Of a stretch of DNA of 53,600 nucleotides, positions 43,412 to 51,675 are shown in pieces. The notes beneath the pieces were generated by a model. It had not been told where the DNA came from and made no database searches. It saw only the letters and a program-made list of their open reading frames with translations. The first letter of the stretch is position 1; every line of letters starts with the position of its first letter. The stretch comes from Nitrospina sp. Its GTDB lineage: Bacteria > Nitrospinota > Nitrospinia > Nitrospinales > Nitrospinaceae. The DNA lies in the NCBI GenBank assembly GCA_020430445.1, contig JAGQJZ010000008.1, positions 1 to 53,600 on the forward strand, in the 5' to 3' direction. A program made the position numbers and the translations under genes.

Positions 43412-43648
43412 TTCTCAAGCCTGCAGAGGTTTTGGCGTAACGTTCAGATAATTTACCCTCAACAGGCGTTTCGGCTTTATGTCCTGTGTTCTTAAGCTTG
43501 CAGAGGTTTTGGTGTAGCGTTCAGATAATTTATTCTCAACAGACGTTTCGGCTTTGTGCCCCGTGTTCTCAAGCTTGCAGATGTTTTAGCGTCGCGTTCG
43601 AACCGTTTATCGCAAGCAAGCGTTTCGACCTTGCCTCATACTTCTGTG
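43412..43648. repeat. Three tandem copies of a 77-bp repeat between gspB and exeA
   Basis: Copies start at 43412, 43489 and 43566 with the shared opening TTCTCAAGCTTGCAGAGGTT (small changes), a middle GCGTTCAGATAATTTA and a CGTTTCGGCTTT near the end. Copies 1 and 2 are nearly identical; copy 3 is diverged and a few bases longer (about 83). The unit is not a multiple of 3 and carries no frame. The sequence opening the repeat also resembles the end of the exeA-like gene (ATCCTCAAGCC at 43663), so it may come from duplication of that junction. Confidence 0.8.
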
Positions 43649-43656
43649 TTCTGCGC

Positions 43657-45753
43657 TCAGGCATCCTCAAGCCGGGGTGTTTCATAAATGGAAAGCAGGT
43701 TGTACAGCAGGATGCGGGTTTCGGTGTCGAAACGGCCGTGATCGGCGATGCCGTAATGGCGCTGGAACGCCTGCACGGAACGGACGGTTTTGGGACCGTA
43801 GATGGGGGCTTCCAGCCCTTCGAAGAAACCGAGCAGGCGCAGGTTTTTTTGCAGCCACACGGCTTCGCGGCCCGTGAATCCTTTTTCCATGACCGGCAGG
43901 CTTTCGAAATCGCGCCAGACGATATGCGCGCGGTGACTCCACAACGGTTCGACCAGTGAAAAGGGAATGGACAGCTTGTCCGCCGAACCGAGCACCGCCC
44001 GGTCGCCTTCAAGCGACAGCAGGGCGACGTACTTGGTGCCCTTCGCTTCCGGCAGCGTCAACTCCAAAAGCACCGGCTGGTTGAAGGTGCGGAGCTTCCG
44101 GAAGCTCGCGTTCAGTTCGTAAATGGAAAGCCCGTAATCGAGTTCGATGCTGTCCAGGCTGTCGGCCCTGAGACGGCGCATGTTCTCCGGCAGAACGCCC
44201 CAGCGGTCGAGCGCCCAGCGGGCGGCCTCGGATTTACTCTCGGCCAGGGACAGGGTGGACAGGTAGTTGACCAACTGTCCGCTGTTGGAAATTTTGAGCA
44301 CGCCGTTTTCGGACACCAATCCCTTCGGCGTCTCCGGTGCTGCCGCGCTCACGCGCTCCGGTGCGGGGGGCGGAGGGGGGGCCGTGTTCGTTTCGATTGC
44401 TTCTACCGGAGCGGGGTCTTGCGGTATCAGTTTGCCGGGCGCGGTGAGGTCGATGGGATCGTCTTCAATGAGCCGGTTGAAATCCACCACCGCTCCTTTT
44501 TTCTGCGGCAGGCCGAAATCGACCCATTGATCGAAGCCGAGATAGAGCATGCTCGCCAGCAGGATGCCGGGCAGGGCGACTTTCCACGCCACGCTTTTCA
44601 GGTTTGGATGCGATTCGAGACCGCCGATGTCCCGCGCGGCGGAACGGATGATCTTCGTGTTGATGTGTTTCGAATTTTGTGTGTAGGCCAGAAGCAGCGC
44701 CCGGTCCGCCATGACGTTGATCATGCGCGGGATTCCCTGTGTGTAGCGGAACAGCAGGTCGACCGCCGAGCGGTCGAAACGGATTTTGCCCTTGCCCCCG
44801 GCGACGTTGAGCCGGTGCTGGATGTAGCCGCGTGTCTCTTCAAGATTGAGCGGCAGCAGTTCCCATTGGATGGTGATGCGCTGCTTGAGCTGCCTGAGTT
44901 CGTTGCGCGCGAGAACGGTTTCGAGTTCGGGCTGACCGATGAGTACGATCTGGATCAGTTTTTCCGTTTCCGTTTCCAGGTTGGAGAGCAGGCGCAGTTC
45001 TTCAAGGACGCCCGGATCGAGGTTCTGCGCTTCGTCGATGATGACCACGACGCGGTGGCCGAGCGAGCGCTCCTTCACCAGGAATTTACGCAGATGGGAG
45101 ATCAGTTCCTTTTTGCTTTCGGCATTGGAGGGCAGGCCCAGTTCCTCGTTGATCGACTGCAACAGCTCCAGCGACGTGAGGCAGGGATGGAACACATAGG
45201 CGAAGTTGAACCCTTCGCGCAACTCACGCAGGAAGCTGCGGATGATCGTCGTCTTGCCGGTGCCCACCTCACCGACGATTTTGAGGAAACCGTTGTTCTC
45301 TTGCAGGCCGAAGACGAGGTGCGCCAGCACCTCCTTGTGTTTGGCGCTGAGGTAGAGGTATTTCGGATCCGGTGTGAGGTCGAACGGCTTTTCGATGAAG
45401 CCGTAGAAATTCAGGTAGACGCTCTGCGACTTCCTGCCCTTTTGCGTGCGCGGATTTTTAGGCAGGTCGACCAGCGGCGTCTCCGTTTTCGCGGCTTCTT
45501 CGCCGGCCTTCTTTTCCCCTTCAAGCCATTGGTTGTAGGCCAGTCGTTTTTTGGGATCGGACAACGTGTCGAACGCTTCCTTGACCTGCTCGATCTGCTC
45601 CTGCAGCGAGGTCAGGCTGGGGGTGGTTTTCTTGTTGAGGGCGGGCTTGTCCAGCATGGCGCGTTTTTTCTTGAACGCCCATTCCACCTGTTGTTGGGAG
45701 GCGTTTCTGGGCACGCCCAGCACCTGGTAATGGTCGGATTGTTGAACCTTCAT
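43657..45753 (-). CDS. exeA: ExeA/GspA-type ATPase with N-terminal J-like domain and C-terminal peptidoglycan-binding domain
   Basis: The 698-residue protein begins with a J-domain-like region (8-76: YQVLGVPRNASQQQVEWAFKKKR ... FDTLSDPKKRLAYNQW) whose HPD tripeptide is missing (LDKPALNKK instead). An ExeA-type AAA ATPase follows, with Walker A GEVGTGKTT (161-169) and Walker B VVVIIDEAQNL (236-246). A membrane helix lies at about 388-406 and a Pro-rich linker follows. Next comes a region resembling the C39-like domain of ExeA proteins (about 500-610). A PG_binding_1 domain (about 625-690, VWLQKNLRLLGFFEG, TVRSVQAFQRHYGI) ends the chain. It would cooperate with GspB to remodel or bind peptidoglycan during secretin assembly. 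Confidence 0.9.
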   Translation of the reverse strand: MKVQQSDHYQVLGVPRNASQQQVEWAFKKKRAMLDKPALNKKTTPSLTSLQEQIEQVKEAFDTLSDPKKRLAYNQWLEGEKKAGEEAAKTETPLVDLPKNPRTQKGRKSQSVYLNFYGFIEKPFDLTPDPKYLYLSAKHKEVLAHLVFGLQENNGFLKIVGEVGTGKTTIIRSFLRELREGFNFAYVFHPCLTSLELLQSINEELGLPSNAESKKELISHLRKFLVKERSLGHRVVVIIDEAQNLDPGVLEELRLLSNLETETEKLIQIVLIGQPELETVLARNELRQLKQRITIQWELLPLNLEETRGYIQHRLNVAGGKGKIRFDRSAVDLLFRYTQGIPRMINVMADRALLLAYTQNSKHINTKIIRSAARDIGGLESHPNLKSVAWKVALPGILLASMLYLGFDQWVDFGLPQKKGAVVDFNRLIEDDPIDLTAPGKLIPQDPAPVEAIETNTAPPPPPAPERVSAAAPETPKGLVSENGVLKISNSGQLVNYLSTLSLAESKSEAARWALDRWGVLPENMRRLRADSLDSIELDYGLSIYELNASFRKLRTFNQPVLLELTLPEAKGTKYVALLSLEGDRAVLGSADKLSIPFSLVEPLWSHRAHIVWRDFESLPVMEKGFTGREAVWLQKNLRLLGFFEGLEAPIYGPKTVRSVQAFQRHYGIADHGRFDTETRILLYNLLSIYETPRLEDA

Positions 45754-46098
45754 GGGTCATCCCTGTTCGCGGGGTCCGTATCACCCTTATATCGGTAGGG
45801 GCAGAGAGGGGGTGAAGGGGAAAACCCCGGCGTGAATAAGAAACATTTCAACGCCTTAAAATACAACAGGTTAATTGGAATGTCCAATAAAAATACGGAT
45901 AAGGCATTGAAATTCAAATAAATAACGGTTGGACGGCAAGGGCGGGTGAGCGGTTGATTTTATAAATATTTGAAATTTAAATAGTTATTTTGCTTTTGTT
46001 CGGAGGTTTTTGGTGCTGGTGGTTTTCTCGAAAGAGGTGTGGCGAGGGTAAAAGTTTGAAAAATTGATTATATGTACAAATTATATTAACTTATTTGC
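45754..46098. other. AT-rich intergenic gap
   Basis: These 345 bases, AT-rich in their right two-thirds, lie between the divergent exeA-like and brnT genes. There is no coding signal. The right part has runs such as TTTTATAAATATTTGAAATTTAAATAG (in pieces around 45958-45985) and a TATATT (46082-46087) close to brnT that could be part of its promoter. The toxin-antitoxin promoter should lie here, but no clear operator palindrome was seen. Confidence 0.4.
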
Positions 46099-46395
46099 AT
46101 GGGTTTTGAATGGGATGAGCGGAAAAATCAGGACAACATCGGGAGACATGGAATCAGTTTTCAAACCGCGAGTGAAATTTTTCAGGGCCCGGTGTTGAGC
46201 CGCTTGGACAACCCGAAGGATTATGGAGAACCCCCGTTGGATTTGTCTGGGAAAAGTAGCAGGCGATCTTTTGACACGATACGGAATGATAACATCCGTT
46301 TCATCTCGGCGCGGTTAGTCTCGCAGAGAGAAAGGAAATTGTTTGCACATGCCAAAAGAGAAAAGCGTGAAGGCTCTCAAGAAAATGAAGGATGA
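46099..46395 (+). CDS. brnT: BrnT-family toxin, probably damaged
   Basis: The 98-residue product starts FEWDERKNQDNIGRHGISFQTASEIF and ends FISARLVSQRERKLFAHAKREKREG, both clear BrnT features (a RelE-fold ribonuclease of the BrnTA pair). The middle, GEPPLDLSGKSSRRSFDTIRNDNIRF, is shorter than the family's usual G...R..VVVHT..(N/G)D.IR core. The hydrophobic VVVHT-type beta-strand is lost to a small in-frame deletion. The toxin may therefore be inactive, while the antitoxin downstream is intact. It overlaps brnA by 47 bases. Confidence 0.82.
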   Translation: MGFEWDERKNQDNIGRHGISFQTASEIFQGPVLSRLDNPKDYGEPPLDLSGKSSRRSFDTIRNDNIRFISARLVSQRERKLFAHAKREKREGSQENEG

Positions 46396-46606
46396 GGACA
46401 TCGATTTCAGCGACATTCCTGAACTCGACGATGGATTCTGGGAAAACGCCGAATGGGTGGAACCCGATAAAACCCTGCCGCTGACGATCCGGGTCAAGAA
46501 ATCCGTTCTCGACTACTTCAAAGCCGGTGGCAAGGGCTATCAGACGCGCATCAATGCGGTCCTGGAATCTTATGTGCGTTCGCGCATGGGGGCCGGTTCA
46601 AAATGA
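46349..46606 (+). CDS. brnA: BrnA-family antitoxin
   Basis: ATG 46349 lies in the end of brnT in another frame and gives 85 residues. The product reads KMKDEDIDFSDIPELDDGFWENAEWVEPD, then LTIRVKKSVLDYFKAGGKGYQTRINAVLESYV, the ribbon-helix-helix DNA-binding part typical of BrnA. BrnA neutralises BrnT and represses the operon as a complex. The order toxin first, antitoxin second is normal for brnTA. All conserved parts are present. Confidence 0.92.
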   Translation: MPKEKSVKALKKMKDEDIDFSDIPELDDGFWENAEWVEPDKTLPLTIRVKKSVLDYFKAGGKGYQTRINAVLESYVRSRMGAGSK

Positions 46607-46642
46607 ATTGAGAATTTTCTTGGGAGTGTTTGATGGGGTTAC

Positions 46643-47245
46643 TTACTTCTTGACGCTCCAGCTTCCGTTGTCGAGCTGGATTTTTTCGCCGGGTTTGGCG
46701 TTGTCGCGGTTGAGGCTGGCGGAAATCTTTTCCACTTTCGGCAGGTCGCCCTCGGTGAAGGCGGTGTTGGTGGCGACGATCCGCTCATAGATTGCCTTGC
46801 GGTCTTGATTCTCCTCGGCAACCAGGGTCTGCACGAACTTTTTATATTCGGCGTCGGTTTTGGTTTTTTCTGTTTCGAAAAACACCAGGTAACCGTCCTT
46901 CCCTTCCCCTGCCGCGCCGGCCTGTTTGAACTGGTTGATGTCGTCCTGGTTGAACTCCTGCCGCTGTTTGGCGCGCACGGCTTTCATCTTGCCCGGCGGG
47001 ATTTCGGCGACGGTTTTGAGTTTGCCGTTTTCGTCAACGGAGCGCACCGACGCCAGCAGCATCACGTCCTGCCCCAGTTCCTCGTAACTGCCGAGCACCT
47101 GGTTTTCCAGCGCCGTTTTCTGGTCGACGACGGTGACGTTGACATCCGCCAGTTTGCCGCCGCAGGCGGAAAGCGCCGCCCAGCCGCAAAGCACGAGGGC
47201 GATGCGCGGCAGCGGTGACTTTCTGTGGAATTGAAAGGATTTCAT
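46643..47245 (-). CDS. DUF1318-type lipoprotein
   Basis: ATG 47245 gives MKSFQFHRKSPLPRIALVLCGWAALSAC, a signal peptide with lipobox LSA-C28. The upstream in-frame Met would add nine residues and is less likely. The mature part resembles DUF1318 (VNVTVVDQKTALENQVLGSYEELGQDVMLLASVRSVDENG, KAVRAKQRQEFNQDDINQFKQAGAAGEGKDGYLVFF, YERIVATN). The function of that family is unknown. It follows the ketosynthase gene by 33 bases on the same strand, so the two could be co-transcribed. Confidence 0.75.
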   Translation of the reverse strand: MKSFQFHRKSPLPRIALVLCGWAALSACGGKLADVNVTVVDQKTALENQVLGSYEELGQDVMLLASVRSVDENGKLKTVAEIPPGKMKAVRAKQRQEFNQDDINQFKQAGAAGEGKDGYLVFFETEKTKTDAEYKKFVQTLVAEENQDRKAIYERIVATNTAFTEGDLPKVEKISASLNRDNAKPGEKIQLDNGSWSVKK

Positions 47246-47278
47246 GACAACAGTGTAACGCAATCGGCGCATCGTGTC

Positions 47279-48526
47279 TCAGGAAAATCGGCGGAACACC
47301 AGCGCCGAATTTTTCGAGCCGAAGGAGATGCAGTTGCTGATGGCGACATCGATTGATTTTTCCCGGCTTGCGTTGGCAATGTAATCCATGTCGCAGTCCG
47401 GATCGGGGGTCTCCATGTTGATCGTCGGCGTCAGGATGCCGTCCTGAAGCGACAGCAGGCACACCGAGGTGCCCAGTGCGCCGGAGGCCCCCTGTGGGTG
47501 CCCGACCATCGATTTGGTCGAGCTCACCGGCACGTTCATGGCGTGGCCGTTCAGCGCCTGCTTGACGGCGAAGGTCTCGATCTTGTCGTTCATCACCGTC
47601 GAGGTGCCGTGGAAATTGATGTAGTCGATCTCGTCCTCGTTGACGCGCGCGTCCTTCATGGCCAGCCTCAGGGCGCGGGTCGACTGCTTGCCGTCCGGCA
47701 TGATCGCCACCCGGTGGTAGGCGTCGCAGGTGGAGCCGTAACCGATGACCTCGGCGTAGATGGGAGCGCCGCGCCTGCGGGCGTGTTCCAGGTCCTCCAT
47801 CAGCAGCATCCAGCTGCCCTCGGCGAGGACGAAGCCTTCGCGGTCGCGGTTGAACGGGCGCGAGCCGCGTTCCGGCGTGTCGTTGAAGTGCACCGGGTTG
47901 GCGCGCATGCGTTCGAAGCCGGTCATCATCGCCGGGGTCACGCAGGACTCGACGCCGCCGGTGAGGATCCATTTCTCCTGTCCCGAGCGGATCGCGTTGA
48001 ACGCGTAGCCCATGGCGTCGGTGGAACTGGTGCAGCCGTTGGAGACGACGTGGCTGCGCCCCTGCAGGCCGAATTTCATCGACAGTTCGCTCGACAGCAT
48101 GCCGACCAGTGAATTGGAAATGGCGTAGGGGCTGACTTTCTTTTTCTGGTCGGAGTAATACAGGGCGAACTGCTTCTCGGAAAAGTCGAATCCCGCCCCG
48201 CCGGTGCCGACGATGACGCCGAGGCTTTCGTAATCTTCCTCCGTGAACGCATTGAAATCGATGCCCGCGTCGTTGAACGCTTCCTGCGAGGCGGCAACGC
48301 ACAGCGGAACCGCCCGTGGCAGTTTCTTGAGCTCCGACTGCGGGTAGTATTCCTCCGGATCGAAACCGGAGATTTCTCCGGCGATCTGGCAGTCGAGTTC
48401 CCCGGGATCAAACGAGGTGATCCGGCCGATACCGCTTTTGCCGTTGACGGTGTTTTCCCAAAACTGTTTTTTACCGATGCCGTTGGGGCTGATGGCCCCC
48501 AGCCCTGTGATGGCGACTCTGTTCAT
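47279..48526 (-). CDS. Beta-ketoacyl-ACP synthase (KAS II/FabF type)
   Basis: ATG 48526 begins MNRVAITGLGAISPNGIGKKQFWENTVNGKSGIGRITSFD, the usual KAS II opening; a start 24 bases upstream is less typical. The 415-residue product has the Cys-His-His triad: C165 in VSNGCTSSTDAMGYAF, H306 in INFHGTSTVMND and H343 in STKSMVGHPQGASGALG. The context of the Cys (GCTSSTDA) differs from the usual ACAT of housekeeping FabF, so it may serve a secondary lipid or polyketide-like pathway. No acyl carrier protein or reductase gene is beside it. Confidence 0.88.
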   Translation of the reverse strand: MNRVAITGLGAISPNGIGKKQFWENTVNGKSGIGRITSFDPGELDCQIAGEISGFDPEEYYPQSELKKLPRAVPLCVAASQEAFNDAGIDFNAFTEEDYESLGVIVGTGGAGFDFSEKQFALYYSDQKKKVSPYAISNSLVGMLSSELSMKFGLQGRSHVVSNGCTSSTDAMGYAFNAIRSGQEKWILTGGVESCVTPAMMTGFERMRANPVHFNDTPERGSRPFNRDREGFVLAEGSWMLLMEDLEHARRRGAPIYAEVIGYGSTCDAYHRVAIMPDGKQSTRALRLAMKDARVNEDEIDYINFHGTSTVMNDKIETFAVKQALNGHAMNVPVSSTKSMVGHPQGASGALGTSVCLLSLQDGILTPTINMETPDPDCDMDYIANASREKSIDVAISNCISFGSKNSALVFRRFS

Positions 48527-48855
48527 GGTGTGTAGAGGGGTGTGGATCAAAGGGCGTCTTAAAATATCGCCCCTGGCCGCAGGCAGGCCCTGGTTTTTTT
48601 GGACCCGCGAGTTGGCGGAATGGAACTATCGAATAATCAAAGGCTCCTTAAAATCGTGGTCAGGGTCGATTTTAACATAGGGCCGTGTAGCCGGTTCAAA
48701 TCAAATTCGTCAGATTTCCGGCAATAATTCCTGCGTTTTAGTCTGAACAGGGGATGTCCCCCTTACAATTTGCAATCAAATGCGGGCATGGTATCCTCTT
48801 GCGAGTCCACCGAATTTGTTTCAATCAATTCCTATTCATTTTTAAAGAGAAACAC

Positions 48856-49950
48856 GTGAATCCGTTACCCACAGCCAGTCTGCGAGCCGGGCAGATGATC
48901 ATCACCGGCATTGAGGGCACGACCCTGACAAAAGAAGCGGAGCGGGTGATCCGCCTTTACACGCCCGGGGGCGTCATTTTGTTCCCGCGCAACTATAAAA
49001 ATCCGAAGCAACTGTACGAACTGATCCGCGACCTGCAGGCGCTGGCCGAAGAAGTGTCCCCCGGCTGGCCGTTGTTCATCTCGGTCGACCAGGAAGGGGG
49101 CAAGGTGGCGCGCCTCACTCAACCCTTCACGCAGTTTCCCGAGCCGGGGTGCCTGGGTCTGGCCGATTCGCATGAACTGGCGTATCGCTTCGGCAGTGCG
49201 CTGGCGACGGAGCTGAAATCCGTCGGCATCAACATGGATTACGCCCCGGTGCTCGATGTGAACACCAATCCGGACAACCCGATCATCGGCATGCGCGCGT
49301 TTTCCGCCGATCCCTTGCGGGCGGGCGTGCTGGGCGTGGCGTTTTTAAACGGCATGCAGGATCTGGGAATGGTCGCCGTCGGCAAGCATTTCCCCGGACA
49401 CGGCGACACCTGCCAGGATTCGCATCTGGAGTTGCCCACGGTGGACCGGGACGAGGCCACGCTGGAACAGGTGGAACTGGCGCCGTTCGCCCATGCGGTG
49501 GAAAACGGGCTGAAGGCCATCATGACGGCGCATGTGATGTATCCCGCCTGGGACAAAAAGATGCCGGCGACGCTGTCGCGGAAAATCCTCAAGGAAATCC
49601 TGCGGGCGCGGCTGGGGTTCCAGGGCATCGTGATTTCGGACGATCTCGAGATGAAGGCCATCGACAACCACTACAAAGTGGAAGAACTGGCGGGTTTGGG
49701 CGTGGAAGCCGGGCTCGATATGTTCATGATCTGCCACAGCGAGAAAAAGGTCGCCTCCCTGCACGACACGCTGGTGCGGGGCCTTGAAAAGGGCAAAATA
49801 TCCGCCGGGTCCGTTGAGATGTCCTTGGAACGCATCCACGAGATCAAGAGCCAGTTGCCCAAGCGTCCGGCTGCGCCACCCGACCCGGACGACTGGGAAC
49901 TCGACCATGCCCGGCTGGCGAAAGAAATGGCGGAATACCTTTCGGCTTGA
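48856..49950 (+). CDS. nagZ: Beta-N-acetylhexosaminidase (NagZ type)
   Basis: GTG 48856, after AAAGAGA, gives VNPLPTASLRAGQMIITGIEG and 364 residues, the normal NagZ length. The longer reading from 48754 is in AT-rich leader and unlikely. GH3 motifs are TPGGVILFPRNYKNPKQL, FISVDQEGGKVARLTQPF, NMDYAPVLDVNTNPDNPIIG, the catalytic-loop KHFPGHGDTCQDSHLELP, and the nucleophile region VISDDLEMKAI. NagZ removes GlcNAc from anhydro-muropeptides during cell-wall recycling in the cytosol. The glycosyltransferase-like gene follows by 30 bases. Confidence 0.93.
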   Translation: MNPLPTASLRAGQMIITGIEGTTLTKEAERVIRLYTPGGVILFPRNYKNPKQLYELIRDLQALAEEVSPGWPLFISVDQEGGKVARLTQPFTQFPEPGCLGLADSHELAYRFGSALATELKSVGINMDYAPVLDVNTNPDNPIIGMRAFSADPLRAGVLGVAFLNGMQDLGMVAVGKHFPGHGDTCQDSHLELPTVDRDEATLEQVELAPFAHAVENGLKAIMTAHVMYPAWDKKMPATLSRKILKEILRARLGFQGIVISDDLEMKAIDNHYKVEELAGLGVEAGLDMFMICHSEKKVASLHDTLVRGLEKGKISAGSVEMSLERIHEIKSQLPKRPAAPPDPDDWELDHARLAKEMAEYLSA

Positions 49951-49980
49951 GTCGGGCGGCGGATCGCCCGATCAGAGAGT

Positions 49981-51675
49981 ATGCCGCCCGTAACAGCCGT
50001 CCGCACCATGCCGACCACCCGAAAATTTCAGGGGGAAGTCCGGGCTCCCGGAGTTCTGTCCGCCTCGGCGGGATGGGCCGTGGCCTACCTTTTGATCCTG
50101 GCCTACTACTATTCGTTTATCGATTACGGCCTGAACTTGTGGGACGAAGGCGGCTTCGCCAGCGGCACCCTGCGGACCTTCCGCGGCGAAATGGCGATGC
50201 GGGACTTCAATCCCATCGGCTACCTGCCCGGCCGCTACATCTATTCCTCCTGGTTTTTCGACTGGTTCGGCGTCAGCCTGCACAGCCTGCGCCTGAGCGT
50301 GGCCGTGCTGACCCCCGTCATGGTGTTGATGGTGTTCGCCATCGCGCGGCGGGTGATGTCTCCGGGATTCTCCCTGCTTGCGGCGGCGATGATGATGACC
50401 GCGCCGGGAATGTATTACAATCGGTTTTACCCGTTTTTTTGCGTGGTCAGCCTGTTCTTCCTCATCCGCTGGCTGGAAAAGCCGGGCTGGGCGCGTGGCC
50501 TGGTGCTGGCCGGAACGATTGTGTTGTGCGTCCCCTTCAAGACGGAGGTGGCGTTGTTTTCCGCCGGACTGTGGGCCGTACTCGTGCCCTGGCGTTGCCG
50601 GGAGGTGATCCCCGGGGCCGAAGTGCCGGGAAAACCTGCGGGGAGGCTCAGTCAGGGGGCCGCCCTGGGCCTGATTGGGATCGGGGCCGCCTGCGTCCTG
50701 TTTTACGTCTGGCGTTACAACGTGGCGGAGAAATTCGTCGAGATCGTCTTCACCACCCGAGCCGTGTGGGGCAACCCGTTTCCCGACCTGTTCCCTTTTG
50801 TTGAACTGTGGCAGCAACTGGGGCCCGACCGGATGTTTGAACGGGCCCTCTTCTATTTTCCCCTGGCCACCTACGCCCTGGTGCTGGTTCTCCTGGGCTG
50901 GGAAAAACTCGCGCACCGGTTCGGCGGGCAACGGCGGCAGGCGGTCCTGCTGGCGACCACCGGTATGGGCATTTGCGCCTTCGGGCTGGTGGTCTGGCGC
51001 GCCGGGTTTGACAACCTCATCCGCACCCTGCCCGCTTTTTATATCCTCTCTGCGTTCGTCCTGTACCAGGCGCACATCCGGCTGCGGGCCTTCCTTTCCG
51101 GAGCCGGACACAACGAAAAAACCCCTCCCTGGGCTCCGGAAAAACTACTGGCGGCCTTTCTGGTGGCTCTGTTCCCCCTGATCTTTTTCTACGAAATGAC
51201 CGTGGGCCACGGCTTTTATGTGGGATCGGCGGGAGCTTTGCGGGAAAACACGGAACGGCTGGAGGTGGACCGGATGGCGGTCTGGACCAACCCTTATGAA
51301 GCCCGCTGGGCGCGGGACATTCTCAAGAAAATTGAACTGGTCACGGAGCCCGGGGATGCCATTCTGGCGCTTCCGCTCAACCCGTTGTTTTATTTTCTGA
51401 CAGACCGGCCCAATCCCATCGTGCATGAATGGATCCTGCCTGGCATGCTCGATGAAGCGGCTCAGGAAGCGGTTGTCCGGCAATTGCTGATTCAGCCGCC
51501 GCACCTGGTGATCTTGTCCGACATTGCCATTGACGGAAGAGAGGACCGCCGTTTCAGCCGCTACGCCCCGAAAATCCACCGATACCTCAGGCGCCATTTC
51601 CAACTTTGGGAAAAAGTTGGATTATTTGAGGTTCTCCTTCCTGTTGGGCCCTCGGGAATTCCCGACGTTCCCTGA
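49981..51675 (+). CDS. GT39/PMT-like polytopic glycosyltransferase
   Basis: The 564-residue membrane protein has about ten hydrophobic segments. The first periplasmic loop, FIDYGLNLWDEGGFASGTLRTFRGEMAMRDF, has the Asp-Glu of GT-C enzymes that use lipid-linked sugars. A large soluble C-terminal part follows the last helix (about 420-564) and contains GDAILALPLNPLFYFLTDRPNP. ATG 50008 is an alternative start. The acceptor (protein, lipid A or glycan) is not evident. It could share a transcript with nagZ. Confidence 0.75.
   Translation: MPPVTAVRTMPTTRKFQGEVRAPGVLSASAGWAVAYLLILAYYYSFIDYGLNLWDEGGFASGTLRTFRGEMAMRDFNPIGYLPGRYIYSSWFFDWFGVSLHSLRLSVAVLTPVMVLMVFAIARRVMSPGFSLLAAAMMMTAPGMYYNRFYPFFCVVSLFFLIRWLEKPGWARGLVLAGTIVLCVPFKTEVALFSAGLWAVLVPWRCREVIPGAEVPGKPAGRLSQGAALGLIGIGAACVLFYVWRYNVAEKFVEIVFTTRAVWGNPFPDLFPFVELWQQLGPDRMFERALFYFPLATYALVLVLLGWEKLAHRFGGQRRQAVLLATTGMGICAFGLVVWRAGFDNLIRTLPAFYILSAFVLYQAHIRLRAFLSGAGHNEKTPPWAPEKLLAAFLVALFPLIFFYEMTVGHGFYVGSAGALRENTERLEVDRMAVWTNPYEARWARDILKKIELVTEPGDAILALPLNPLFYFLTDRPNPIVHEWILPGMLDEAAQEAVVRQLLIQPPHLVILSDIAIDGREDRRFSRYAPKIHRYLRRHFQLWEKVGLFEVLLPVGPSGIPDVP

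Noticed and set aside
43412-43648. Tandem repeats as a CRISPR array
   Set aside because: Units of 77 bases follow each other directly without unique spacers, and no cas gene is near.
46056-46090. Operator palindrome for BrnA before brnT
   Set aside because: The TTGATTATATGTACAAATTA region looked symmetric at first, but the arms do not pair when written out.
48754-48855. Longer nagZ start
   Set aside because: The added 34 residues are not conserved-looking (mostly hydrophobic and aromatic) and the GTG at 48856 has a better ribosome site and the usual NagZ N-terminus.
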